Shown here piece after piece: positions 57,758 to 64,000 of a stretch of DNA of 64,000 bases (position 1 is the stretch's first letter; each line of letters opens with the position of its first letter). Made by a program: the position numbers and the translations under genes. The DNA lies in the NCBI RefSeq assembly GCF_000148725.1, contig NZ_GL476307.1, positions 62,001 to 126,000 of the forward strand, given 5' to 3'. The notes beneath the pieces are model-generated. The model did no database searches and was not told where the DNA came from. It saw nothing but the letters and a program-made list of their open reading frames with translations. The stretch comes from Roseibium sp. TrichSKD4 (lineage in GTDB: Bacteria > Pseudomonadota > Alphaproteobacteria > Rhizobiales > Stappiaceae).

Positions 57758-59164
57758 TTAGTCCTTCTTGGAGCTTGCGTGACCGCCGGATATTTCCTCG
57801 GTCTGCTCGTCGCTCAATTCATCTGGCAAGACCAGATTGAGGACAATGGCAAGGAAAGCAGCTGGCAGCAGGCCTGATGACAGCAGAACCTTGGCCGTGC
57901 CGGGCAGATGCTGTAGCGCACCTGGCTCCAATTGCAGACCCAGTCCGATGGACAAAGAAACTGCAAAGATCACCATATTGCGACGGCTCCAGTCCACGTC
58001 AGACAGCATAGAGACACCGGCCGCAACCACCATGCCGAACATCACGATCACGCCGCCGCCGAGCACCTCAATAGGCACCGTTGACACGATCGCGCCCACT
58101 TTCGGAACAAGCCCGGCGATGATCAGGAATATCGCGCCAATGGTAACAACGTGACGGCTCATGACACCGGTCATGGCGATCAGACCGACATTTTGGCTGA
58201 AAGATGTGTTTGGAAGCCCGCCAAACAAGCCGGCAATAGCTGTCCCGATACCGTCAGCGTATGTGGCGCCGGAGATTTCTTCCTCGCGTGCTTCGCGCCC
58301 AGCACCGCCCTTGGTGATGCCGGATACGTCGCCCACCGTTTCGATGGCTGAGATGAAGCTCATCAGGCAGAAGCCGACAATGGCTGCAACGGAGAACTCC
58401 AGCCCGAAATGCAGTGGGTTTGGCAGAGCGAAGGGTGCAGCGCGCCCGACGTTAGCAAAGCTTACCATGCCCATCGCAAATGCAACGATGTATCCGACGA
58501 GCAATCCGAGAAGAACTGCAGAGACCGACAGCATTCCGCGTGCGAAAAACTTCAGCCCGAGCGTAACGACGATCACGACGCCAGCGACAAACCAGTTCTG
58601 CAAGCTGCCATATTCGGGTTTGCCAATTGCAGGCACACCGCCAGCGGCATATTGAATGCCAACTTTGACGAGGGCGAGACCAATCATGGTGACGACAAGG
58701 CCTGTCACAAGCGGCGGCAGCGCAAACCGGATCTTGCCGATGAAAGGTGCCAAGCAGGCATGAAATAGACCGCCAACCAGGACCCCGCCCATCAGCACGG
58801 CCATGGCATCAACACCTTTGCCCGCAACCAGCGGGATCATGATTGGAATAAAAGCAAAGCTGGTGCCCTGCACGATTGGTAGTCGGGCTCCAACCGGGCC
58901 AAAGCCGATAGTCTGAAATAGCGTGGCGATACCGGCAAACAGCATCGACATCTGGATCATGTAGATCATGTTCGGAAAGTCGGGTGAGTTGGACCCGAAT
59001 CCGAAACCGGCAGCACCGGCGATGATGATGGCAGGTGTCACGTTGCTGACGAACATGGCCAGTACATGCTGGACCCCTAGCGGGATCGCTTTGGCCAAGG
59101 GTGGGGTGTAGTTGGGGTCGCGCAGCTGTTCGGCAGTGCCAAGGCCGCTTTTGTCGAGTGTCAT
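57758..59164 (-). CDS. NCS2 family purine (xanthine/urate-type) permease
   Basis: 468 residues, about fourteen helices. QHVLAMFVSNVTPAIIIAGA near 36, the motif GGLPNTSFSQNVGLIAMTGV near 327 (NTSFSQNVG favours xanthine/urate over uracil) and ISAIETVGDVSGITKGG near 290 place it in the nucleobase-ascorbate transporter family. Imports a purine base by proton symport. AAGGAG precedes the ATG at 59164. Two inverted repeats upstream could be operators. No purine degradation genes lie in the window. Confidence 0.9.
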   Translation of the reverse strand: MTLDKSGLGTAEQLRDPNYTPPLAKAIPLGVQHVLAMFVSNVTPAIIIAGAAGFGFGSNSPDFPNMIYMIQMSMLFAGIATLFQTIGFGPVGARLPIVQGTSFAFIPIMIPLVAGKGVDAMAVLMGGVLVGGLFHACLAPFIGKIRFALPPLVTGLVVTMIGLALVKVGIQYAAGGVPAIGKPEYGSLQNWFVAGVVIVVTLGLKFFARGMLSVSAVLLGLLVGYIVAFAMGMVSFANVGRAAPFALPNPLHFGLEFSVAAIVGFCLMSFISAIETVGDVSGITKGGAGREAREEEISGATYADGIGTAIAGLFGGLPNTSFSQNVGLIAMTGVMSRHVVTIGAIFLIIAGLVPKVGAIVSTVPIEVLGGGVIVMFGMVVAAGVSMLSDVDWSRRNMVIFAVSLSIGLGLQLEPGALQHLPGTAKVLLSSGLLPAAFLAIVLNLVLPDELSDEQTEEISGGHASSKKD

Positions 59165-59214
59165 GCCAGCTCCTTTGCGGAAGCAGTGCCCCCCTCTGGA
59201 CACGTGAACTTCTT

Positions 59215-59237
59215 AATGGTTATTAACGAACACCATT
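59215..59237. promoter_or_regulatory. Inverted repeat upstream of purine permease
   Basis: AATGGT and ACCATT arms with 11 bases between, about 50 bases before the permease start. Placement suits a repressor site in the promoter or 5' leader. Short arms, so tentative. Confidence 0.35.
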
Positions 59238-59293
59238 ACGCCAGCATTTTTCCGGTGAGGACAATCACCTAACCACATTTACGGAAATTAAAG

Positions 59294-59316
59294 TTGCAAG
59301 AAACACTTTCTTGCAA
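59294..59316. promoter_or_regulatory. Perfect 10-bp inverted repeat upstream of purine permease
   Basis: Arms TTGCAAGAAA and TTTCTTGCAA, spacer CAC. It lies 19-41 bases past the alpha/beta hydrolase stop and about 130 bases before the permease start. No T-run follows in the hydrolase direction, so an operator for the permease is at least as likely as a terminator. Confidence 0.5.
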
Positions 59317-59334
59317 ACGAAGTAAATTGCCGCG

Positions 59335-60132
59335 TCATTCAACTGCGGCGTTTTGCAAGATCAGGCGAACAACCGCATCGGCCACTTCAAGATGTGGCAT
59401 ATGGCCCACCTTGTCGAACACATGGGTTGCTATTTCCCCGGGAAGTTTGTGAGCCTGTCGTGTTGGCAAAACGCGGTCCTGAGTGCCCCAGATAACCTTG
59501 ACTGGTAGTGACAGTGAAGCCAGCTCCTTAACTGGCAGCGTTTTTTGGACAGTTCCATCCAGAAGCTCTTCGACTATGGCTTCCAGTGTGGCGTTGGTCC
59601 CGGGTTTGGCGCGGGCCTCTGCCGCTGTCCTGGCAAGGAATTTTGGCAGGCGGAATTCCCAGCCAAAGAATTGTTCCAAAAGAATTTCCATCAACTCTGG
59701 CTCAGAGGCGGACGCATATCGGCGCAAGAGCTTGTAATTGATCTCGGGGCCAAACCCTCCGGGCGCCAGAAGTGTCAGGCTGGCAAAGCGCTCTGGCTCT
59801 TTCAGGGTGGCGATTGCAGCAGCTGCTCCGCCCATGGAATGACCCACAAGATGCACACGATCCAGGTCCATTGTCTCAAGAGACTGCAGTACTGCCTTCG
59901 CAGCAACACCAGCGTTGCCAACTACGGGCCAGTCAAGGGCTTGACCGTGGCCGGGCAGGTCGAACGCAATTGATCTTCGCGTGGTCGAGAGTGCGGTCTG
60001 AATATGTGTGTAGGATTGGGAATCTCCGCCAAATCCATGCAACAGGATCACTGGTTTTCCCTCAGGTGCCTTTGTGCAGTTCTGCTCGCGATAGGGAAGG
60101 GTCACGCGTGGGTTTGGGCGAAGATCTGTCAT
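59335..60132 (-). CDS. Alpha/beta hydrolase
   Basis: 265 residues. Oxyanion segment LLHGFGGDSQS near 30, nucleophile Ser in VGHSMGGAAAAI near 96, Asp in WGTQDRVLPTRQ near 215 and His in GHMPHLEVAD near 245. Esterase or related hydrolase; substrate unknown. It resembles the hydrolases paired with acetoin dehydrogenase but no such genes are here. ATG with AGGACC upstream. Confidence 0.9.
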   Translation of the reverse strand: MTDLRPNPRVTLPYREQNCTKAPEGKPVILLHGFGGDSQSYTHIQTALSTTRRSIAFDLPGHGQALDWPVVGNAGVAAKAVLQSLETMDLDRVHLVGHSMGGAAAAIATLKEPERFASLTLLAPGGFGPEINYKLLRRYASASEPELMEILLEQFFGWEFRLPKFLARTAAEARAKPGTNATLEAIVEELLDGTVQKTLPVKELASLSLPVKVIWGTQDRVLPTRQAHKLPGEIATHVFDKVGHMPHLEVADAVVRLILQNAAVE

Positions 60133-60340
60133 GAAGGTCCTGATTGATGGGAAATATCGGATATAGACATATTTTTGAAAGTAAGCCGCTGCAACAGCTT
60201 AGTGCGGTTTTCTTGAATTCACAGCGTTTGAGCGGTGTTTCGTCTGTTCAAAGCCATTGGAATTCGGCTATTCAACCAACTGACTGCAGATGTGATTCTG
60301 CCTAAATTTGTTTTTGTTTTCCTCGACTAAGGGTGCTCGA

Positions 60341-60862
60341 ATGGTCCGTTCGCTTACATGGCTACTTGCCTTGCTTGTCGGTTTGGGGCTTGCGGGCCCA
60401 ACGGTGGCGCAATCATTCTTCGATCCTGCAACGAAGAAGTGGGTTTCCTATAAACTCACGCCGGAAGCTGCGAGCAAGATTGCACGCAAGAAATTCAAAC
60501 GTAAATCCGTTTCCTATCGTACCGATGAAGCGCCGGGGACATTGATTGTCGATACGCGCAAGCGCTGGCTCTATCATGTGCAGGAAAACGGCAAGGCCGT
60601 TCGCTACGGGATCGGTGTTGGTAAAGAAGGGTTTACCTGGAAGGGGACGTAAAAGATCACGGCCAAGCGCAAGTGGCCGGGCTGGACACCTCCACCAGAG
60701 ATGATTGCACGGGAGCGGAAAAAGGGACGCAAGCTTCCTGCTTATATGCCGGGCGGGCCGAAAAATCCTCTTGGGGCACGGGCACTCTATCTGGGCAATA
60801 CGATTTACCGAATCCACGGGACCAATGAAGATTGGTCCATCGGGCAGGCTGTTTCTTCGTAA
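60341..60862 (+). pseudogene. L,D-transpeptidase (YkuD family), truncated with internal stop
   Basis: Signal peptide at about 1-24 (VRSLTWLLALLVGLGLAGPTV), then the YkuD domain (TLIVDTRKRWLYHVQENGKA; YGIGVGKEGFTWKGT). A TAA at 60650 interrupts the frame, which continues in register as KITAKRKWPGWTPPPEMIA through ALYLGNTIYRIHGTNEDWSI. It ends at a second TAA (60860) right after QAVSS. Family members continue there with the catalytic SGCIRM. The active-site Cys is therefore missing. The 3' end coincides with an IS1380 remnant. Confidence 0.9.
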
Positions 60863-61165
60863 GCGCGGTTTTTGAGCTTTTCGTGGACTTTATCCCGTTT
60901 GGGCTGCGACAAGACACAGCTGTGGAGCCGCATTTGCGTTGTTTTCTTTGTTTGGAGCGTCATGCAGGCCTCGGCGGGGGCTTGAGGGCGCGGATTGCGG
61001 CGAGGATTCGTCCGAAGACGTAGCCTGATACAGCCACCTCTGCCAGTTGGAACGTGATTTTGCGCGCATGGCGTACGACCTTTGCCCCGATTTTGATGAG
61101 GCGGCTCTGGATACTTGTCAGCGACCAGTCGGCGACCTCTTCCGGGAGGTCTACACCTTGCAGGA
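60860..61165 (-). mobile_element. IS1380-family remnant (3' end only)
   Basis: A fragment of an IS1380-type element joins the truncated L,D-transpeptidase at its left and an RHH gene fragment at its right. It carries only the C-terminal end of a transposase. The left junction is at or near GTAA (60859-60862), and IS1380 elements favour TTAC-type targets, so that edge may be the true element end. The right edge looks like a deletion joint and is approximate. Confidence 0.65.
60960..61139 (-). pseudogene. IS1380 transposase C-terminal fragment
   Basis: Reads VADWSLTSIQSRLIKIGAKV, VRHARKITFQLAEVAVS and FGRILAAIRALKPPPRPA to a TGA at 60962-60960. The IKIGAKVVRHAR and TFQLAEVAV segments are typical of the IS1380 C-terminus. 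No N-terminal part is present. Confidence 0.8.
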
Positions 61166-61366
61166 CAGACCACTACACCTATACGCAAACTTGAAGCCAA
61201 GGCCGAAGGAAAACCGCCAAGCCGTGCCAACAAGGTACAGGTTGGGGCGTTTGTTTCGGATGAAACCCGCCGTAAGCTTAAAATGCTGGCGATTGAACAA
61301 GGCCGCTCGGTCAATGATATGATTGAAGAATCTTTTCAAATGCTCTTTGATAAATACACAACATGA
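61166..61366 (+). pseudogene. Ribbon-helix-helix protein fragment
   Basis: The last 60-65 codons of an RHH protein: an Ala/Lys-rich linker, then VQVGAFVSDETRRKLKMLAI and GRSVNDMIEESFQMLFDKY, a strand-helix-helix as in CopG/ParG-type DNA-binding proteins found near ParA or toxin genes. The 5' part is replaced by IS1380 sequence, so no natural start remains (a TTG at 61115 lies in the IS). No toxin or ParA gene is nearby in the window. Confidence 0.7.
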
Positions 61367-61387
61367 TGACATGTCATCATGATGACA
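61364..61387. repeat. Three adjoining 8-mers in alternating orientation
   Basis: TGATGACA, TGTCATCA, TGATGACA lie back to back, starting at the stop codon of the RHH gene; the first two form the core of an 18-base perfect palindrome. Such arrays are the normal binding sites of RHH proteins (operators or centromere-like sites). Confidence 0.65.
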
Positions 61388-61590
61388 TTACAACAATCTG
61401 GCATGTTGAGAGCCGTTGCGCGCCGCATATTTTTTTACGAAATTGACAAACGAGCCTTCGGGCTTATCCGGGTTTAAAATTCTAAGCGGTGATGGAGAGG
61501 TGTTCATAAGCCCGCGCGTCGCTCTGGCAGAGGCTCAGATCGTTGGGGTGCAGGGGGCAATCTTCATTTAAACAATATATAAACTTACTA

Positions 61591-61626
61591 TGCGTAAGTT
61601 TTACTCCAAAGCGGAGAACTTACGCA
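61591..61626 (+). promoter_or_regulatory. Hairpin covering the Shine-Dalgarno of the VWA gene
   Basis: Outer arms TGCGTAAGTT and AACTTACGCA, inner arms CTCC and GGAG, with a 3-base bulge and 5-base loop. The GGAG at 61613-61616 is the only plausible ribosome site, 11 bases before the ATG at 61628, and it is paired. The structure could act as a translational switch. Confidence 0.6.
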
Positions 61627-61627
61627 A

Positions 61628-62839
61628 ATGTATACAGGGATAAAAAATCGCATTCAGGCACTAAAGGGCAATATTAAGGGTAGCATTGCTATCCCCTTTG
61701 CACTTCTAGCCACACTGATCCTTGCGGCCATCTCCGTTGGGATTGACATGTCATTTGCGTATAACAAGCGCGACCAGAGCCAACTTGTGGCTGATGAAGT
61801 CTCGCTCTTCGCAGTTACTACATTTCGGAAATATGTTGCTGATGGAATGTCAAAAAATCAGGCGAGAAAACGCGCCGAAACCGACGCACGCAAATTTCTG
61901 ACCGCGCGAACCAAGTCCCTTGATGGAACGACAGAAAAATTCAGTATCAAAATAAACATTGTCGACCGGGAAGCAAAAGTCGTAAAAGCCAATGTAAACA
62001 TTAGCGGCAAACACGAATCCTACATGACCCATGCCATGGGCTTCGACAACATAGATTATACTGCAGATTCAGAATCGACAATTTCCTTCGGTCAGGGCAA
62101 ATACGAGTTTATCTTTTTGGTTGATGTCTCACCGTCAATGGGAATTGGTGCAAGTAATCGTGATCGTCAAATCATGCAACGAGCCATTGGTTGCCAATTC
62201 GCTTGCCATGAACCTTGGTACAGCAGTGTAAGCCGCGCAAAAAGCGCAGGAGCCCGTCTCAGGATTGACGTTGTCAAAGACGCTCTAAAGTCCCTCGTGA
62301 CTCAACTAGAAGAAGCCACTGAAGTCGACTTGAGAACCGGTCTTTACAGCTTTTCAAATTATCTGCACATTCAAACAGGCCTGAACAAAGGCATCTCAAA
62401 ATTCAAACGTGAGGCCAACAAAATCGCCATCCACCGGGAGTACCTCCGTGGCGGCGGGACAAACTTCCATGGGGTTTTCAGTGATTTCAATGGGGTGTTG
62501 CGCTCATTAAAGCCAAAAGCAGATGTTAAGCAGCACATCATTATAATCTCGGACGGTGTGAACCATCTAAACTTGAGAAGTGGTACGAATCGGCACCTTT
62601 GGAACCAGACACCTAATTGGCGCCCCTACAACTACAGCTTTAACCCGAGATGGTGTGATGAGTTCAAAAAGGGAGAGGTTAGAACAGTGCACACAATGTT
62701 GGTTGAACCAGACAGAGCCCATTATGTTAGGGCTTCGACCTCTTCAATGAGAGCTTGTGCAACAAGCGCAGACTTTTTCTACAGTGCGAACTCAGCCGCA
62801 GAAATCGACAAAGCTTCAAAGACTGTTGAAGCCTATTAA
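61628..62839 (+). CDS. TadG-like von Willebrand factor A domain protein
   Basis: 403 residues. N-terminal TadE/TadG-type membrane anchor (GSIAIPFALLATLILAAISVGIDM at about 18-41), a linker to 155, then a VWA domain with MIDAS DVSPSMG near 168, a second MIDAS Thr in GGGTNFHGVF near 282 and IIIISDGVNH near 308. Two Cys pairs suggest disulfides. Tad proteins assemble Flp pili, but no tad cluster is nearby, so it is an orphan surface or adhesion-related protein. AT-rich compared with the core genes, suggesting transfer. Confidence 0.85.
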   Translation: MYTGIKNRIQALKGNIKGSIAIPFALLATLILAAISVGIDMSFAYNKRDQSQLVADEVSLFAVTTFRKYVADGMSKNQARKRAETDARKFLTARTKSLDGTTEKFSIKINIVDREAKVVKANVNISGKHESYMTHAMGFDNIDYTADSESTISFGQGKYEFIFLVDVSPSMGIGASNRDRQIMQRAIGCQFACHEPWYSSVSRAKSAGARLRIDVVKDALKSLVTQLEEATEVDLRTGLYSFSNYLHIQTGLNKGISKFKREANKIAIHREYLRGGGTNFHGVFSDFNGVLRSLKPKADVKQHIIIISDGVNHLNLRSGTNRHLWNQTPNWRPYNYSFNPRWCDEFKKGEVRTVHTMLVEPDRAHYVRASTSSMRACATSADFFYSANSAAEIDKASKTVEAY

Positions 62840-62887
62840 AGTCTGTGTATGTATCAAGCTGAATTCAACAATTACAGATCCAACAAA

Positions 62888-62911
62888 AATGGCGGCTTCC
62901 ATGCCGCCATT
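62888..62911 (+). terminator. Intrinsic terminator after VWA gene
   Basis: Stem AATGGCGGC/GCCGCCATT with a 6-base loop, followed by ATTTTG. Confidence 0.85.
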
Positions 62912-63035
62912 ATTTTGCCTGTCATCCAAGCAGAACACTTATTAAAACTCGACTTCAAAATGTTTGACAACGCTCCCTTTGCTAGCCTCCTACAGTCGTC
63001 ATTCAGTCCATTCGAGTACCGAGGAAGAAGGTATT

Positions 63036-63214
63036 TTATTTGCCTGAAATCACCTTGAACTTACCCGGTTCGCTGTTGATTTCGATAGCAGGTTTCGGAC
63101 GTCCTACGAAGTATCCTTGCTGGTAATCGCACCCAAGATGACTCGCAATTCGATGTTGCGCGGCTGTTTCAATCCCTTCCGCGACAACTGCAAGATCCAG
63201 ATTAATGAGTTCGC
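63036..63214 (-). pseudogene. EAL-domain protein, C-terminal fragment
   Basis: Frame ends at the TAA at 63036-63038 and reads RELINLDLAVVAEGIETAAQ, HLGCDYQQGYFVGRPKP, the C-terminal end of a cyclic di-GMP phosphodiesterase EAL domain. The rest of the gene is absent: at about 63214 the sequence changes to the left end of the IS5-type element. The upstream (5') part may survive beyond the IS outside this window. Confidence 0.88.
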
Positions 63215-64000
63215 GCTGAAAAACCCCTTAACTGATTGAAGAGTATGGATACCCATTGGGTTTTGGATGTGTGAATATGCCGGTTAGTTGATCCGAAGCA
63301 CGCATTTTCTGGCATATTCTCATGAGACCTTCAAAACGCAACAAACGGTGTGGCGATCTGTTCAAGGAACGCCTGGCCGCAATCATCGATATGAACCATT
63401 CGTTGGTGCGGCTGTCTGGTCTGATGCCTTGGGATGAATTTGATGCGGAGTTCGGCAGGCATTATCGCCCCTTGGGACGACCGGCCAAACCAACGCGTCT
63501 GATGGCCGGGCTGCACTTTCTCAAGCACATGTACGATCTTTCCGATGAAGAGACGGTTGAGCGTTGGGTTGAAAACCCCTACTGGCAGTCTTTCTGCGGT
63601 TTTGAGTTTTTCCAGCACCAATTCCCCATTGATCCCTCAACCATGACCCGCTGGCGCAAACGGATTGGTCCTGAGGGAATGGAAAAGCTTCTTTCTGCTA
63701 CGGTAGGTGTTGCGATTGAGAGCGGGACGATCAAGAAGAGCAGCCTTGAGCGGGTCTTGGTTGATACGACCGTTCAACCCAAAGCCATTGCCCATCCCAC
63801 CGATAGCCGTCTTTATCACAAGGCCTTGCAGCTTCTGGTGCGCCAGGCCAAGAGGGCCGGCATCATCTTGCGTCGCAGCCATACCAGAGTTGCCAAAAAG
63901 GCGGCCTTGATGGCGGGCCGTTATGCCCATGCCAAACAGTTCAAGCGGATGCGCCGGGAACTCAAAAAGCTGAAGACCTATCTGGGCCGGGTCTATCGCG
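63215..64000 (+). mobile_element. IS5-family insertion sequence, left part
   Basis: Begins near TGAAAAACCCC at about 63215, where the EAL frame breaks off, and carries a transposase gene running off the window. The left edge is placed by the break in the EAL homology, within a few bases; the right end and target duplication are not visible. Confidence 0.8.
63322..64000 (+). CDS. IS5-family transposase (partial)
   Basis: The first 226 residues are in the window, with no stop. RPSKRNKRCGDLFKERLAAI and the DUF772-type segment RPLGRPAKPTRLMAGLHFL, then KHMYDLSDEETVERWVENPY, identify an IS5-family DDE transposase. The first catalytic Asp is in VLVDTTVQPKAI near residue 149. The frame has no visible defect, so the element may be active. 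Confidence 0.93.
   Translation, partial: MRPSKRNKRCGDLFKERLAAIIDMNHSLVRLSGLMPWDEFDAEFGRHYRPLGRPAKPTRLMAGLHFLKHMYDLSDEETVERWVENPYWQSFCGFEFFQHQFPIDPSTMTRWRKRIGPEGMEKLLSATVGVAIESGTIKKSSLERVLVDTTVQPKAIAHPTDSRLYHKALQLLVRQAKRAGIILRRSHTRVAKKAALMAGRYAHAKQFKRMRRELKKLKTYLGRVYR

Overview
The window looks like a chromosomal segment of a marine alphaproteobacterium, most likely a Stappiaceae (Roseibium/Labrenzia-like) member of the Hyphomicrobiales. This is inferred from gene content and not from a marker-gene tree. Pointers are the heme-linked hemC-hemD-Mic60-hemY block, a TadG/VWA protein, a leucine/isovalerate catabolic operon with biotin carboxylase, a methylsuccinyl-CoA dehydrogenase of the ethylmalonyl-CoA pathway, and moderate GC. 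Genes are dense and mostly in short operons on both strands.

Layout. 0.5-2.6 kb: bicarbonate module (SbtA permease, SbtB-like PII protein, beta-carbonic anhydrase), then a DinB protein and a TSUP transporter. 4.1-4.7 kb: AT-rich small membrane gene split by an in-frame amber codon. 4.7-10.8 kb, minus strand: EamA transporter with TenA, asd, and a three-gene catabolic set (PLP ammonia-lyase, M24 hydrolase, Asp/Glu-racemase-like enzyme). 11-14.2 kb: frameshifted secreted phytase/esterase-like protein and a GH75 chitosanase-like protein. 14.3-17.1 kb: a 2457-bp IS66 element inserted in a glyoxalase gene, with a clear 8-bp target duplication. 17.2-24.1 kb: frameshifted Cache chemoreceptor, leuB, a frameshifted TSUP gene, a membrane AlbA_2 protein and an M20 amidohydrolase. 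24.2-34.1 kb: a METTL20-like/EVE/YciI/gpsA/NUDIX/tsaD run on the minus strand, divergent from hemC-hemD-Mic60-hemY. 34.3 kb: tRNA-Thr(CGU), then a frameshifted marC. 35.4-37.3 kb: glutathione-dependent formaldehyde detoxification. 38.6-46.5 kb: leucine/isovalerate operon under a TetR regulator with a perfect palindrome in its promoter. 46.7-60.1 kb: PPK2, oxidoreductase, infC (AUU start), mcd, a BrkB-like protein, EamA, an HBM-type chemoreceptor, ferredoxin reductase, NCS2 purine permease and an alpha/beta hydrolase. 60.3-64 kb: decayed accessory tail with a truncated L,D-transpeptidase, an IS1380 remnant, an RHH-protein remnant with alternating 8-mers, a VWA/TadG-like gene whose Shine-Dalgarno lies in a hairpin, and an EAL gene cut by an IS5-family element that runs off the window.

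A striking feature is the number of broken genes. There are five single-base frameshifts (secreted phytase-like, Cache MCP, TSUP, marC, IS66 tnpA), two in-frame-stop genes and three IS-related truncations. The IS events are clearly biological. The single-base shifts could be real decay or assembly error and should be checked against reads. I did not find a clearly new defence or biosynthetic system. The best candidates for new biology are the ammonia-lyase/M24/racemase-like catabolic set, the RHH 8-mer array, the SD-sequestering hairpin before the VWA gene, and the ASCH protein inside the carboxylase operon.
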